The notes under the pieces are model-generated. The model made no database searches, was not told the origin of the DNA, and was given only the letters and a program-made list of their open reading frames with translations. Position numbers and translations under genes: made by a program. From Lepisosteus oculatus (taxonomy: Eukaryota; Chordata; Actinopteri; Semionotiformes; Lepisosteidae), in assembly GCF_040954835.1 (NCBI RefSeq), contig NC_090704.1, forward strand, positions 43,900,979 through 43,964,978: DNA of 64,000 bases, in the 5' to 3' direction. Positions 37,867 through 49,326 of the stretch are shown piece by piece (position 1 is the first letter of the stretch; each line of letters starts with the position of its first letter).

Positions 37867-38580
37867 TCTCCCGGCTCACTTTTAACAATAAACCGCTGAA
37901 CAAGACAATAATCTCAAAATAAAAAAAAAAATCTATGTCACTCAGATGGCTTTTTTATTTTCTTTACATACTTCATGATAGTACGCCGAGCAGTCCATGG
38001 CCAAAAATAAAAACCAACAATACGAGGAGATAACAACGTGCTGATGTTGACATCTGCTTAGCTGTTGCATAGGGTGTGTGGAATTTGCGGCTCGAGGTTT
38101 CACTACAGCGGTGAGAATGAATGAAATCCACGGGAAGAGATTTGCGCCCCCTTGTGGAATGGATGTGTAACAGTCCGGGATGCGCAAGAACAGACCATCG
38201 TAAAATATTCTGGAAGAAAGAGACTGTCCTTCTTAATGCTGATTTGATTATGTTAGTATTGCCTCTATCCGCAACACCCAGCTTGGGACTATCCCCACGA
38301 CCTCTACCCTTTTACACAAGGTTCACCATTTTTTCCCACTTTAAAACCAGGGATTGATCCCCGCTCTCTCTTTTCCCTCCCGAGTAGAGTATACCTGCTT
38401 TCTCTCTGCCTTTCTAGTTTTACCTCCGCCGTGATGAGCACGCCCCGCTGCAAGGAAAACAGCCATAGAAATGTCTAGTTTTTTAAGTGTGAGTTATGTT
38501 GCATTTGTATTGTTTGCAAGAAATGCATAGAGTGCTGTAATAAAGTTTTTTTTTCTTAGAGATCGGTGTGCCCCGTAAGC
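37867..38580 (-). promoter_or_regulatory. bmerb1-like: 5' flank and probable 5' UTR/promoter region of bmerb1-like
   Basis: This is the sequence directly upstream of the bmerb1-like start codon. The context before the ATG is GTGAGCCGGGAGA. An A/T tract lies at about 37918-37932. No clear TATA box or transcription start can be fixed. A diverged copy of part of the downstream GC-rich block lies at 38267-38336. Confidence 0.35.
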
Positions 38581-39295
38581 CGTTTGCAGACTGTCTTTCC
38601 TAATGGCGCCGCCGAAAAAGGCACGTTCGTTGCGTCGGTGTGATGCAGTGGGGCGGCCTGTCTCGGCTCACAGACGGAACCGGGAACACAGAGGAGCGAC
38701 TGCGGCCGGGAGACAGCCGAAGCACAGCGGCCGCGGGAGAGGTGGACCGGTACACTGAAGGCGGCCTTGATCTGACTGCTCCCTGGTGCCCAGCGCCCCC
38801 TGGAGGCTGCAGAAAGACCAACGAGGCTGCTCTGGGACGGGGCTGCCCACTGACCGCAAGCTTAGCTCCTCCTGGGACGCCCCCCAGAGAACCGCGAGGG
38901 CATGGGGTGCCGAAGCCAGGTTCCGGCCGGCCAGAGAATGGGTGCAGATCTCCGACTACGCCATGTGGACCTTTGAGTGTGCCCCCCCCCCTCCACATGA
39001 GCTGCCAGACCCCGCTTCTACAAGATGACGCCCCCCCCCACCGACCACAAGACACTGTCAGAGCTCCCACAGACTGTGAGCCGCCAGCGACTGCTGTCCG
39101 CAACACCCGGCCTGGGGCTGCCCCCACGACCTGTGCCCTTTCACCCCAGCTCCACCCTTTTCAGGCCTCCACCCCTGCCCAGAGGCTGGGCTCCAGCCGG
39201 CGAGAATTTCGGAGTGAAAGTGCCCGGGGCCTACGGACACCAGAATCTGGCCCTGACTACAGACCTCCCGGCCTTCCTACATTTCAAATAACACA
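38580..39295. promoter_or_regulatory. GC/CpG-rich island upstream of bmerb1-like
   Basis: About 700 bases are strongly GC-rich with frequent CpG (for example CGGAACCGGG, GCGGCCGCGGG) in otherwise AT-rich DNA, 0.7-1.4 kb upstream of the bmerb1-like start codon. It could be the promoter CpG island. The alternative is a GC-rich insertion: its 39094-39163 part recurs in decayed form at 38267-38336. Open frames through it in several registers (233 codons plus, 175 codons minus) reflect lack of AT-rich stop codons rather than a recognisable protein. Confidence 0.45.
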
Positions 39296-39352
39296 GATCA
39301 CCAGTTTAAGCAGTCAAAACAAAATACCTTATCTCATTTAATTTGATGATTT

Positions 39353-39415
39353 AAGGGGAGACCTATAAAACCTGCTGGATTCTGGCTCTCCAGGACCAGG
39401 ATTAGCCACTCCTAC
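39353..39415. repeat. short dispersed repeat fragment
   Basis: 'aaacctgctggattctggct' followed by 'ctccaggaccaggattagcc' matches the form of a common fish repeat. Related bits occur at 33150 and 11950. Confidence 0.45.
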
Positions 39416-41012
39416 TATAGATGTTAGAATTATGGACGCTTCAGCATTCATTTCAAAGTTTATCACTAGACATCGAAGGCTTTAAATAAGGAAATATGAA
39501 ATAATATTATCTCCTCGCTACTTAATCTCCCTCTACAAGACATGGCAAAAAAAAAGGTAATCTCTTCTGAGATAATGTGCAGTGAGTGATCAATAATCAT
39601 AAAGCCTTTAAAATCACATTCAGGAAAAACTTAAAATGCAGAGACTTTACTCATCCATCATGTACCTTTTTAAGTTCCTCAGATGCAGTACTGTGGCATC
39701 ACCACTCCTGAGTGGTCTATAGGCAAGCCGTATAAACTCAGTTCTCCCAGAACATGGTAAAAGCAATTCGCACCCTGGCCTCCAGGCTCCTCTACTCCAG
39801 TCTGCGTAGCAAGCAAGAGCCCTTCACCTGAGCGTGGTCCACATCCCAGCACATGGATGCACACATGCAGAGCATGCAGGGACCCAGCTCACTTGCCTGT
39901 TGTACTCTAAGGACTAAACATGAAGATGAGAAAGAAATGATAGATTACACTCATTCACATTAATCTCTTTTTAATTCTTGGCTGAAAGCTGTTGCAGAAG
40001 TTAGGATCACATTGTGCCGCTGTCATCCAAGAACTAATCTCACAGTTAAACGCCGCCCTCCATCTGGAGGTCTTGTCTATAACTTCCCAAGACAGGCCTC
40101 TGGCACTGGACCAGCATGGCTCCCGAGCGGAGCATCTGCTGCTGTTCTGTGCCCGTCCCAGTGAGCATCTCACCCTGCTACATCAACACCTGGGCAGCGG
40201 CTGGCACACAAGCCCAGCTTGGCAAGCCGACAGAATTTACAACCGTGGTCAAGACTGGCAAAGAGAGCTCGAATTCACAGAGGAGACGAGAGACAAGAGG
40301 AGAAAAAATCAAGAGGTAAGCTAGCAGTGTGCAGATACCACTGAGAATTTTCTGTCTGACAAACTGCCTTCACTGTGCACTAAATGAAGTGCATGTATTG
40401 TGTACAGAGCTGTGACTCAGAACTGCCAAGTCTTGGGGCAACGATTTAGAGAATTTGAGCAATTACATTTATCCCTGAGAGAAGTCAGTGATCCGGTAAC
40501 GTTAGGTTCCATGAATACAGTGAAATATGAAAGCAATGGCCTGTCTCACTCACAAGCACACGGACCACTTACCAGTGCTAAAGGCACATCCTCTGAGTTG
40601 CCCACAAACGTAGCATACATTTACAGCGATGTGCTTCCATTCCTTATTTAATCGAAGTTTTAGGGACATTTCAGGATCCTGGAATGGCTGGAATTATCTA
40701 CATTTCTACAACCTTTTTAGATTTTCTTATGGTAGTTTCCAATAGTGGAAAAACTTCCCAAGTTCTTGTTATCTTTAAGATTTTTCCACAATTTGTAAAT
40801 CAAGGCTCAAACCTAGCACAAAGAAAATAAATAGGTGGTCTTAAACTGGACTCGGTATATATACATTTACACTGTACATAAAATGTCTAACATTTGTTTC
40901 CCACTTAAATATTTAAAGCAAAACATTAGAATTCCAAACCTCAGCACATTATTTTAGTTGCTTCTTTACACAGGACTGTTCATTCAAAGTTATTCATATT
41001 GTAACACACTGT

Positions 41013-41807
41013 ATATACTGATGGAAAAAAGAAATGCAACACCTCCTCCTCCACACTGGCCCTCCCATCTGTGTGGAACAGGCTGAAGAGTGATGCCTGA
41101 TGCCACTGCTGACGAGTCCATCGCAGCCTCTGTCTGGCCCAAGCCAGTCGGGTGTGACGTCTAGGTGGTGTCAGCAGGGGGCCTCTGACAGGTCGCCTTG
41201 CTCCAGCAGCATGGAGCCTCGCTGTCCTGTCACTGGGCATTGTGTCTACTGGCAGTTTCAGCTGCAGTACGGCTGGCAGATCTGAAACGATCTCTCAGAT
41301 GGACCAATCTGACGTGTCGGTCCTGCTCTGGTGTGGTCACTCGAGGGCGACCGGATCTTGGACGGTCATCTGTCCTGCCAGTCTGCTGAAACCTTCTCTG
41401 CAGTCGGGACACAGTGGAGCAGCTTACTCCATAGTGTCTGGCAATGCTGGCACATGACATGCCTGCCTGCAGCATGCCAATGGCCCTCTCCCCTGCTTCT
41501 GGTGACATTCGAGGCATTATGGGACACACAGAAAACTGACTAAGTGTGGCCTTTTTCTTGCAGTGACCTAAGCTTTGAATTAAGGTCTTTTTAAAGGTGA
41601 CCCGATCAGGCATTGTTCCACCTGGACCTTGTTGGGTAAAAGTGCACCTAAGGAGTTTTTGTGTGATTGGCAAGTTGTGATGCACAAGCTGTATTACTGG
41701 TCAGAGGGCTTAAAACAAATTGACAAACGTCTTGTGAAAGCACATAAGCTATAACCATCGTATTCCCATTCCAGAAAATGTTGCGTTTCTTTTTTGCATC
41801 AGTATAT
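41013..41807 (-). mobile_element. Tc1/mariner-type DNA transposon, internally deleted, transposase broken
   Basis: 28-base terminal inverted repeats lie at 41013-41040 and 41780-41807 with two mismatches and TA-rich flanks. On the minus strand, 41230-41685 encodes the N-terminal part of a Tc1-like transposase. It shows a paired helix-turn-helix pattern (MSCASIARHYGVSCSTVSRL), a GRPRVTTPEQDR linker and the start of the second DNA-binding region. The frame then breaks and continues in 40980-41240 (LLTPPRRHTRLAWARQRLRW, then SLFHTDGRA). It runs into the inverted repeat, so much of the DDE catalytic domain is missing. The element is non-autonomous and inactive as a transposase source. Confidence 0.88.
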
Positions 41808-41829
41808 ATTCTAAGCAGGTGTTCATACT

Positions 41830-42130
41830 AGAGCTTGGGGTTCCCCGGGGAGACTGGATGGAGCAGGCCAATGAAAGGAAGAGCCTTCAGAAGTATGAAG
41901 ACTGGTAAGAGATCGCGGAGTGAGCCTGTCGAGCTGGACTAAAGAGGATCTGCAGGTCTCAGTCCCTCTGTTGAGCCGACAGGCTTCTGGGCAAGACCCT
42001 GTAAACGATCACAGAGGCTCCAGCCATGGATGGCTGTGGATCAAGAGGAGGGACCCGCGAGTAACAAAGCCACCTGAACACAAGCAGGAGCTTGACTGAC
42101 GGGGGCTGGGAAACCTGGGCGAGGGTGTCT
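41830..42130 (+). mobile_element. remnant of a LINE reverse-transcriptase C-terminal region
   Basis: Conceptual translation gives WMEQANERKSLQKYEDW near the start and then, across frame changes and stops, pieces such as TITEAPAMDGCG and DGGWETWARVSAV. These resemble the C-terminal tail of fish R2-like retrotransposon polyproteins ('ERASRWLWIKRGDPW ... GGWGNLGEGV' type). It is multiply broken and directly abuts the Tc1-like element. The family call is from memory. Confidence 0.55.
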
Positions 42131-45100
42131 GCGGTTTAAAAACCTGAAACTCCTAGTGACCCCTGGTAACATCAGTGACGATACAGTATGTCCAGGTGCA
42201 GCAGAGATTGCAATTTAAAAAAGAAAGGACAAAAACGAAGTACACCGTTATGCAACTATGCAAGAGATTTAATTCTTCATTAGAGCAAAGAAAGAGCTGG
42301 CAGTTGAGAATAGCTCGGTTTAATTCCTGGAACTGGGAGCTCAAGTTCAATCTCACACATCTGCCTGCCCGAACCTCAATAATACAGAACAACTGGGATG
42401 AGCTGTAATACTAATAAACCAAGTGCTGGAGGTTTAGGACACACATTTACAGCACCATCACAATAAAGAGCTCTCGTTATCAGAAATCATCATTACTCAC
42501 CTTAATGCAATTACAATTGTCACTAGCAAACTCAAAATGTATGTTGTTAAATTAATCTCTCTTCAGGCAGCAATCTGAAAATTAACTCATTTCCATTTCA
42601 CTTTAATGCGCTATTAAGGAACTATTAAGGCCCTAGATTAAATCAAATTCAATGCCTCCACTTTCTTACATCTCTTTGACAGCCTAACACATTGTACTAG
42701 ATCTACTGCTATTCTACTTCTTAATTAAGGAGATGTAGTTTATCATGTGAGTAAATACCCAAGTAGGAATTTCACAGTATAAGTGGGCATACATCCAAAC
42801 TCTACTAAACTAAAATAGTTTACATTTTACTACAGAGCCATGTTTTAGTTTTGTGCAGTGCGCCTGAAATGAGGGATTTCTACTTCGGCCACAGTAAAAC
42901 TTGTTTCCAAGATCAAGGGCAAATGCCTTCACCTTTTCAACATGGAAATTGGAGGCAGGTAATTGTTTTTTCATCAGCTGACATTAATCATTAATTAATG
43001 AAGCAACCCAACGATCAGAGGCAACGTACTTGAAATGGAAAGAAAGAAGGTTTTTCTTCTGCCTGTTCACATTTAAATTCCAGTGATACACCCTGAGAAG
43101 ACCTTTCTTTAATATAACCAGTAATTTCCCTAAAATTCTGTAAAACAATATTTCTCATTTTCAATAAACACCCAAGAAGTAACGCTGGTATAGAATTTCC
43201 CAAACAAATGTTAATAAAAATTGTTTAATTTAAATTACAAATTATTTAACATTCTAAGCACATATTTCAATCAGTTGCACAAAATAATTTATTCACAAAC
43301 TTTTTTATTACTTAACAATTCCCAAAATAATTTTAATGGACTAATGCTTAAACTGATTCTTAAAGTGTGAGTCCTGATAAAAAAAGAAGTCAAATTGCCC
43401 ACCTGATTTTCCTCTTTTATTATTTGTGACAATTAATGTCAATCTATGTAAATAATTATCGGTTCTACATGATTTCCAAATTCTGCTCCACTGTACTGAG
43501 GAACAGATAGTACAAACAATAGATAAGGAACCGCCCAAATAAAAGTTGAGAGATTTTTCTCACCTCAAAAAGAAAGTGTAAAACCACTTTATAAAGAAAG
43601 ACTTGTGAAGCCCAGTATTCTGAAAGGTCTGAACATAAGCAGCTCCAAATGCCTTCATCATTATTTGACATAACAAAAGGTTACAATGACAGGTTGTGCA
43701 AGATCTATAAGGTGCAACATCTATAAGGGTTTTAAAACAGTAATTAAACAATTCTTTGGATGAGTTAGTTCACCTAACTTAGCATTCACCACAGGCTTGA
43801 CCAACTCCAGAAAATAAGATGAGCTTCAGTACCACAGTGGCATTGCTTGTTGGCTACCAGAGTTTTGGTGAACTTAAGAAGGACCCCCTGTCTCAGTTTA
43901 CTCCGCAGCAGTGACAGATAACCACCCTTCAAAGAGCTCAAGTGAACTGAGCCATCACAATACTGAAGCAAACCCATTCAAAACGAGCCACCAATTACAC
44001 AAAAATTAATAACATTTAACCAAATGCAACACGATGCTCAATTACACACAGATGGATCCTCCTATTTTGAATGCACTTATTCATTTTGGTGGTGTACATC
44101 AGAAGTTGTGATGTATGAACACTATTAGTGTGCTCTGTTTCCTCATTCCTAAGAGACCCAGAAACACCAAAATGCAAATCAAATACCTCTTAACCATGTG
44201 TGTAATTTGAATTGTAAAGGACTTTGCAAATAAAGGAAAACTGATCGCCCATTACATATTAACAGTCCAACTGAGGAGCAGCTGGGCTTCACACCTGCAA
44301 GACACCCTCACTGCTGCTTAATTATGTAGATGTGTTACTTTCACACACTGCAAACACGAGGGAAAAAATATTCTGCAGATCTTCACTTCACGACATAATA
44401 AGTAGTCACAACCAAATGGTCCCCAGTATTCGGTTCAAATGACATTGCTGTGAAGAGGACAGAAATGACCTCCTTTCAGTTGTCGAAATGTGCAATAGAC
44501 TCAAAGACCTGAATTTTTCTCATTCTTTTTACTGCTTCATAGTTTATCTGTCACTTTAAACTGAACTATTAGTGGTCAGTAAAAAAGCAGGTCTTCAGAT
44601 AAAAGCCGATAGTGGCATGCTCACTTTGCACCTTGCCAAATTCATATTTTATTTAATCAGGAAAGATGCACTGCTTTTGCAGAGGCACTGAAAATAGTTA
44701 TTCATTGCAAACAATAACCCTTTTAAGAGGGCTAATGGGACCATATAGATACAGGACTTTCGTTCCTCCACAGCTAATAGAACTGCACGTCATTTGCAAT
44801 TAAAAGTGCATGTTTTCTTCAGAAGAACACAAGGTTTGGCAAATGGCTATGCAAATACTGGATATACTGCATTCGTGAACAAAGGGAACCAGTTTTTTTT
44901 TTTCAACTGTTCAGATCAAAGTATGTAAAGATTCTTTGATATATTATCAAACCACCAGAATTGTTCTATTACTTTGTGAATGCCAAGTGCTTAGGGACTG
45001 GCAGCTGGCCCATACTGTTAATGGAGGTCTCACCTGTTTCCTTTTACTGGGTCTGTGACTCACACTTCCATTAGATTCTGCACTTGCCATACTGTTTTCC

Positions 45101-45547
45101 ATATTAGTGTATGCAAATACAGGCTTATTTCTGTGCAGCTGAAGCCTCTGAATGACTGAGCAGTAATTCAGGTGGTTAGGTATCTCTGTCAATACTTTTC
45201 ATTATTTCACAGAAAGCAGTAAGACTGCTCTAAAGCAACCCAGATGAATAATAATGCATCCAACACATACTACTTCATTGCCCAACATATTAAATTGATC
45301 TTTCTCATCAGCAAACTATTTTTAACTGCACTCCTACATCATCTGCAAGTGCAAATTGGACTGTGGGTAGTTCCCATTCTGAAAGGCACAGAAATTCCAT
45401 TCTACTCACTGAAGTGATTCTCACTTCCTTTATGTCACGTAAAAATAAAAAAAAGCTATCCTGTATTTTTATACATTTTTTTTTTTGCAAAGAAAATACA
45501 CTTTGGTACCCATCAGCGCATTGGCAAGTCAGCCAGGTCGGCTGGTT

Positions 45548-47485
45548 TTAATGATTGTTGTTCAATGAATCATCCTTCATTGCCTTCACAAACCAGTCTC
45601 TCTCCTGGTCCGAGTCGGAGTCACTTACTTCGCTGGTATCAGCTGCTAAGAGCCGCGAGTAGTTCAGCCTCTTCTGGCGAGGAATTCTGCTCTGTATTAT
45701 CAGGAAGCCGACAGACCACAGTAGCAGAGTGGCAGCTGTTGCTCTGTAGAGAACCTCTAAGCTAAACCTCTGGGCTACAAATCCGCTAGCAAAGCTGCCC
45801 AAGCCACCTCCAAGGCCCGTGGAAACGGAGCGAAAAACTCTTTGGACAGATCGCTCCATCCCTGGCATGGAGATGTCGTCGCACTGTGCATCCAGGGCCC
45901 ACCAGATGGCGCCCTTGCTGAATGCGCTTAGAACCTGAATAGGCAGAACGGCCCAGGGGGACCAAAGGAAGGAGTAGTAGAGGCACTGGAAGGCCAGACA
46001 CACAGTCCCCAACACCGCAGTCCCGGTCTGGCCCAGGACCCTGAGGACTTTGCCGCGGAAGAAGCTGAGGGCGATCTCGGCGAGCAGCGCGACGGCCGCG
46101 GCGACCCCCATGTGCAGCTCGTGGCTGCCCCGGTTCTGCATCTGCCAGAAGAGGAAGTTGTCCACCGTAGACGCGGCGGCGCCCAGGACGAAGGCCGCGA
46201 CCGCGCACAGCACGGCTCGGCTGTCCGCGCTCACCAGCTGCAGGGCCCTGAGAGCCCGGGGCGAAGGCTCCCGCTGGCCGCTGGAGTGCATCGGCAAGAA
46301 GACGGCCACCGGGAGCGCGGAGGCGGTGGCGAGGGCGTAGGCGTAGAAGTGGGCCGCGCTCCTGGGCGTGTGGGCGCCTATGAAGCAGTCCAGGCTGCTG
46401 ACGAGGAGCCCGGCGCTGCAGACGCCGAACGCTGCCCCCAGCAGCGCCCACAACCTGTGCTTGCCATACCGCTCGGTCGAGTCCACGAAATCCAGGTACT
46501 CGTACAGGCCGTCGTCGACCGTCCACTCCAGCGGCGCCGCCAGGGCCTCCCACAGGCCCACCGCGATAAGCACGAGGAAGAACAGCTGGTGCTGAGCGTC
46601 CATAACATTGAGACTGCCCAGAAACCCTTTGCTACCCTGCTCCTCCTTCCCTTCTTCTCTGGTCCTTTCCGCTGACCTCACCCTCCTTCTTGAAGGAGAC
46701 CGGCCCGCTGCCGCAGGGCCTGAAATCTTGTCTTGCTCCCTCTCGTCGTCCTTGGACCAGCGGGCGGCCGGCTCCACTCCTCCGAGGGCCTGCCTCGCGT
46801 CCTCTCCTTCCTCGGCGATCGGTTTGGCGGAGCCCACTTTCTTCGGCTCGGTTTGCAGGCCCAGCTGAGCCGTGGGGGCGACGTCCTTGGACGCCCGGTT
46901 TGCCGCCGAAGGGGTGTCAAGACGGAGGCGCAGCGCAGTGGCCGCTTCATCGGTACGCGTGGAATCATGAGTTGTGTGGGTTATGCCGTGGCTCTTAGGT
47001 GTAGAAGGCGTCAGAGTCTTGTAAGCGAGGGACGGCGTGCCTGGGGGAGCGTAGTCTGTACTTCTGAAGGAGTCTTGAGCGGGTGTAACATTTCCAAAGG
47101 CAAATGTGTCGTCTTTAACCGTCCCCGTGTTTTCAGCGCCCCTTAACAGAGTAAAATTGCAGTACTCGCCTGCGGCTTTCGTATCTGAAGGTGGGATCAG
47201 GAGAAGAATAAGACCAGCTCCCAACGAGCACAGAAGGGAAGTCAGAATGACTGTTCTTCTTTTGTTGTAGTACTTGGCCAGGAAGCTAGAAACGGGACTC
47301 CAGACCAGGCCGACCAAATACTTGGTCCCCATTATAATGCTGGTCATGGAAGCAGTCAGGCCAAGCTGTCTGAAATACAGAGTTAGGAAGGGGATAAGGC
47401 AAGCCGTGGCGTAAGAATGCAGAAAATGAAAGATGCTGGCTAAGGCCACAGCTCTCCGGACATCCCACTGCCTGCTCTTCTTCAT
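45548..47485 (-). CDS. mfsd6l: MFSD6L, major facilitator superfamily domain-containing protein 6-like
   Basis: An intronless frame of 645 residues; human MFSD6L is also single-exon and a little shorter. The start agrees with the family pattern: WD, RA, FH, AC, PFLTLY and RQLGL at residues 7-43. Membrane segments are visible at about 12-37, 46-70, 78-99, 300-320, 344-366, 378-399, 422-447, 457-476, 487-508, 511-531, 556-573 and 578-598, giving twelve. A long hydrophilic loop between segments 3 and 4 (101-298) carries possible N-glycosylation sites NFT (110) and NVT (132), matching the large loop of MFSD6-type proteins. The tail (609-645) is acidic and Ser-rich. The substrate is unknown. The coding region is much more GC-rich than its flanks. 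Its position next to PIK3R6 agrees with human 17p13.1. Confidence 0.95.
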   Translation of the reverse strand: MKKSRQWDVRRAVALASIFHFLHSYATACLIPFLTLYFRQLGLTASMTSIIMGTKYLVGLVWSPVSSFLAKYYNKRRTVILTSLLCSLGAGLILLLIPPSDTKAAGEYCNFTLLRGAENTGTVKDDTFAFGNVTPAQDSFRSTDYAPPGTPSLAYKTLTPSTPKSHGITHTTHDSTRTDEAATALRLRLDTPSAANRASKDVAPTAQLGLQTEPKKVGSAKPIAEEGEDARQALGGVEPAARWSKDDEREQDKISGPAAAGRSPSRRRVRSAERTREEGKEEQGSKGFLGSLNVMDAQHQLFFLVLIAVGLWEALAAPLEWTVDDGLYEYLDFVDSTERYGKHRLWALLGAAFGVCSAGLLVSSLDCFIGAHTPRSAAHFYAYALATASALPVAVFLPMHSSGQREPSPRALRALQLVSADSRAVLCAVAAFVLGAAASTVDNFLFWQMQNRGSHELHMGVAAAVALLAEIALSFFRGKVLRVLGQTGTAVLGTVCLAFQCLYYSFLWSPWAVLPIQVLSAFSKGAIWWALDAQCDDISMPGMERSVQRVFRSVSTGLGGGLGSFASGFVAQRFSLEVLYRATAATLLLWSVGFLIIQSRIPRQKRLNYSRLLAADTSEVSDSDSDQERDWFVKAMKDDSLNNNH

Positions 47486-47702
47486 GGCTGAAGAGGCTCT
47501 GCTGTGCTCAGTTCTTCACAGAGATGCAGTTCTGCCAACACACAGGCCCCAGATGAGTCAATCAGGTGCAACAACAGGGATGTTGTGCATTGATGTTTTC
47601 TTACTCTCCTACAGTTACCCTCCTGACAGTTCTCAGCTGCGTTATCTGGGAGATCAGTATGCAAGGGCAGCACAGCACCATCACTGTGAAGACCATCACT
47701 CA
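47486..47702 (-). other. mfsd6l: probable MFSD6L 5' UTR, exon 2 part
   Basis: Directly upstream of the start codon. A strong acceptor lies at 47703-47704: a pyrimidine-rich tract (tttttcttcttccctttt) then gattctgcag. This suggests the coding exon begins here and that an upstream leader exon is spliced on. An out-of-frame upstream reading frame starts near the acceptor and overlaps the MFSD6L ATG. Confidence 0.5.
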
Positions 47703-48643
47703 CTGCAGAATCAAAAGGGAAGAAGAAAAACAGTAAAGCTCTCGAAATACAAAAATCACGCTAGAAGGGGATGAACGGTCGAACAAGACACACGTGGTTA
47801 AAATAAATGTCATCCCTATCGGTCAGCCCTCATCCAAAAACTAATGAACACCCTTATTCCAGGTTGAACAAAATGCGCAGATGACCATATATGCTCACAC
47901 TTCAGCTGTTACATAAAGTGATAAGGACCAATCACTGTTCGTTAACGCAGTTGATTACAGCACAGGGACAGCATCCGTCTGCGACACAACCATTCGAGAC
48001 GAATCTTAACCTGTATTAGATCAACTTTGAAAAATTCCATCAATTACTTCCGCTTGTTGGTGTACAAACAGCCTGTTTCAGGGGTTTAGAAAGCATGTAC
48101 AGTATGTACACTGTTTCGGGAGTTTCACATTTCCAGTCGGGGGGGAAAAAGTTTTTTTAAAGACTAACCACAACGTCTGGTTCCATTACATTCCGCATTG
48201 TCGTCATTTAAGACACACGATTTAAAAAGTAATCCCCACTTCACAGGCATCTACAGAAAACATCAATAACCACTTCGGCTACCCCTTCTTGGCTCATTAC
48301 AATTTTGCCTTGATTTTTTAAAACGCACAAGCTAACGTCATTGTTAAATACTATTTACACAAGCGCGTAACGTTTCGCAAGTTAAAAATTAACGACACAG
48401 TTGAGATGTTGACTTTGGCTTTTTACACCTGTTCCAACCTCCTCCTATTGACTCTTCGGTAGACACGTCATGATTTAACATTTTGATCAAATGTATATAT
48501 ATAATTTACCTTAATAAATGCACCCATACAAATTGATTGCGGTAAAATAAGAAATTCCAAAATGGGACTTATTGTAAATATTTATTTTCTCGTTACCGAC
48601 ACTACCTAGATTATATGAACCACACGTAAGAGGATGGACTCAC
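47703..48643 (-). other. mfsd6l: putative MFSD6L leader intron
   Basis: AT-rich sequence between the candidate leader exon and the coding exon; nothing else recognised. Confidence 0.35.
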
Positions 48644-48740
48644 CAGGATACACCTGCAAACTAAGGATTGCGCTGGATTACTGACGAGCGACTGTAACCT
48701 TCATGGCGCAATTTATCACAGCGACCTCTGTTGTCTGGGA
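48644..48740 (-). other. mfsd6l: candidate MFSD6L non-coding first exon
   Basis: A good donor, TATCCTG|gtgagt, lies at 48638-48644. Upstream of it the sequence is locally CpG-richer, with a GCGCCATGAAGG stretch (partial YY1-like CGCCAT). It would pair with the acceptor at 47703. The outer boundary is a guess. Confidence 0.35.
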
Positions 48741-49207
48741 TGTCTACTGCAGGCTTGCGGAGCCAACAGGTGGGCATACAGCAGAGGTCGCAGGTAAAAT
48801 AGCGTCGCAGATACTATCAAGTGCCTAAAAAAATCTATATGCTTAATAGTTTCTATTATTGTGTGCGTTTAATTCCTTTATTCTCATAATTAAGTAGGGA
48901 GATTCTGAAAAAAAAGTGTGTTATTAAGCTGTTTAGTTCAATTCCTGCTACTGCCAGTGGCTTTTAAATTAGCTGCAGTTCTCTTTTGGAACAGTAGATG
49001 GAACGAAAGACCTGGATATAAACGACCAAGTATTCAAGAATTCTACTGCACTTTGTACATTTAAGAGTTATGTAGATGTTTTTTTTATATATAATTTAAT
49101 GGCAAGCTTTTTTGTTGGCTTTTCTACTGCTTTCAAATAAGCTGAGAATCCTAGCGTACGAACATTAGTAAGGGTTTGAAGAGAAATAAAAACTAAGGTT
49201 TATTTGT

Positions 49208-49326
49208 ACCATTATAAGATCACTTTATTGTCCATATACAATTTCTTGTGTTAGGAATTGGTCTTTTCACATAGCCCAACTTGCTCTCCATGAGACACAC
49301 AGACAGGCTTGAGGTCAGAGTTTATG
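49208..49326 (-). mobile_element. tRNA-derived SINE, 5'-truncated copy
   Basis: The reverse complement of this stretch matches the 3' half of the SINE at 52911-53203: 'gtgtgtctcatggagagcaa', 'aagaaattgtatatggacaa', 'taaagtgatcttat'. The tRNA-like head is absent. Confidence 0.8.

Larger units (their letters stand above)
39416..45547. other. intergenic region between bmerb1-like and MFSD6L
   Basis: It contains the Tc1-like element (41013-41807), the LINE remnant (41830-42130) and one spliceable-looking plus-strand frame at 40116-40318. Otherwise I see no gene. The part nearest 45.5 kb should hold the 3' untranslated region of MFSD6L. Confidence 0.6.

Noticed and set aside
38600-39341. Long frames on both strands (233 codons plus, 175 codons minus)
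   Set aside because: They overlap each other in a GC-rich island with C-runs; compositional lack of stops explains them and no domain is recognisable.
45786-46675. 255-codon minus and 187-codon plus frames
   Set aside because: Shadows of the GC-rich MFSD6L coding region in other frames; their Arg/Pro/Gly-rich translations are typical of off-frame GC-rich DNA.
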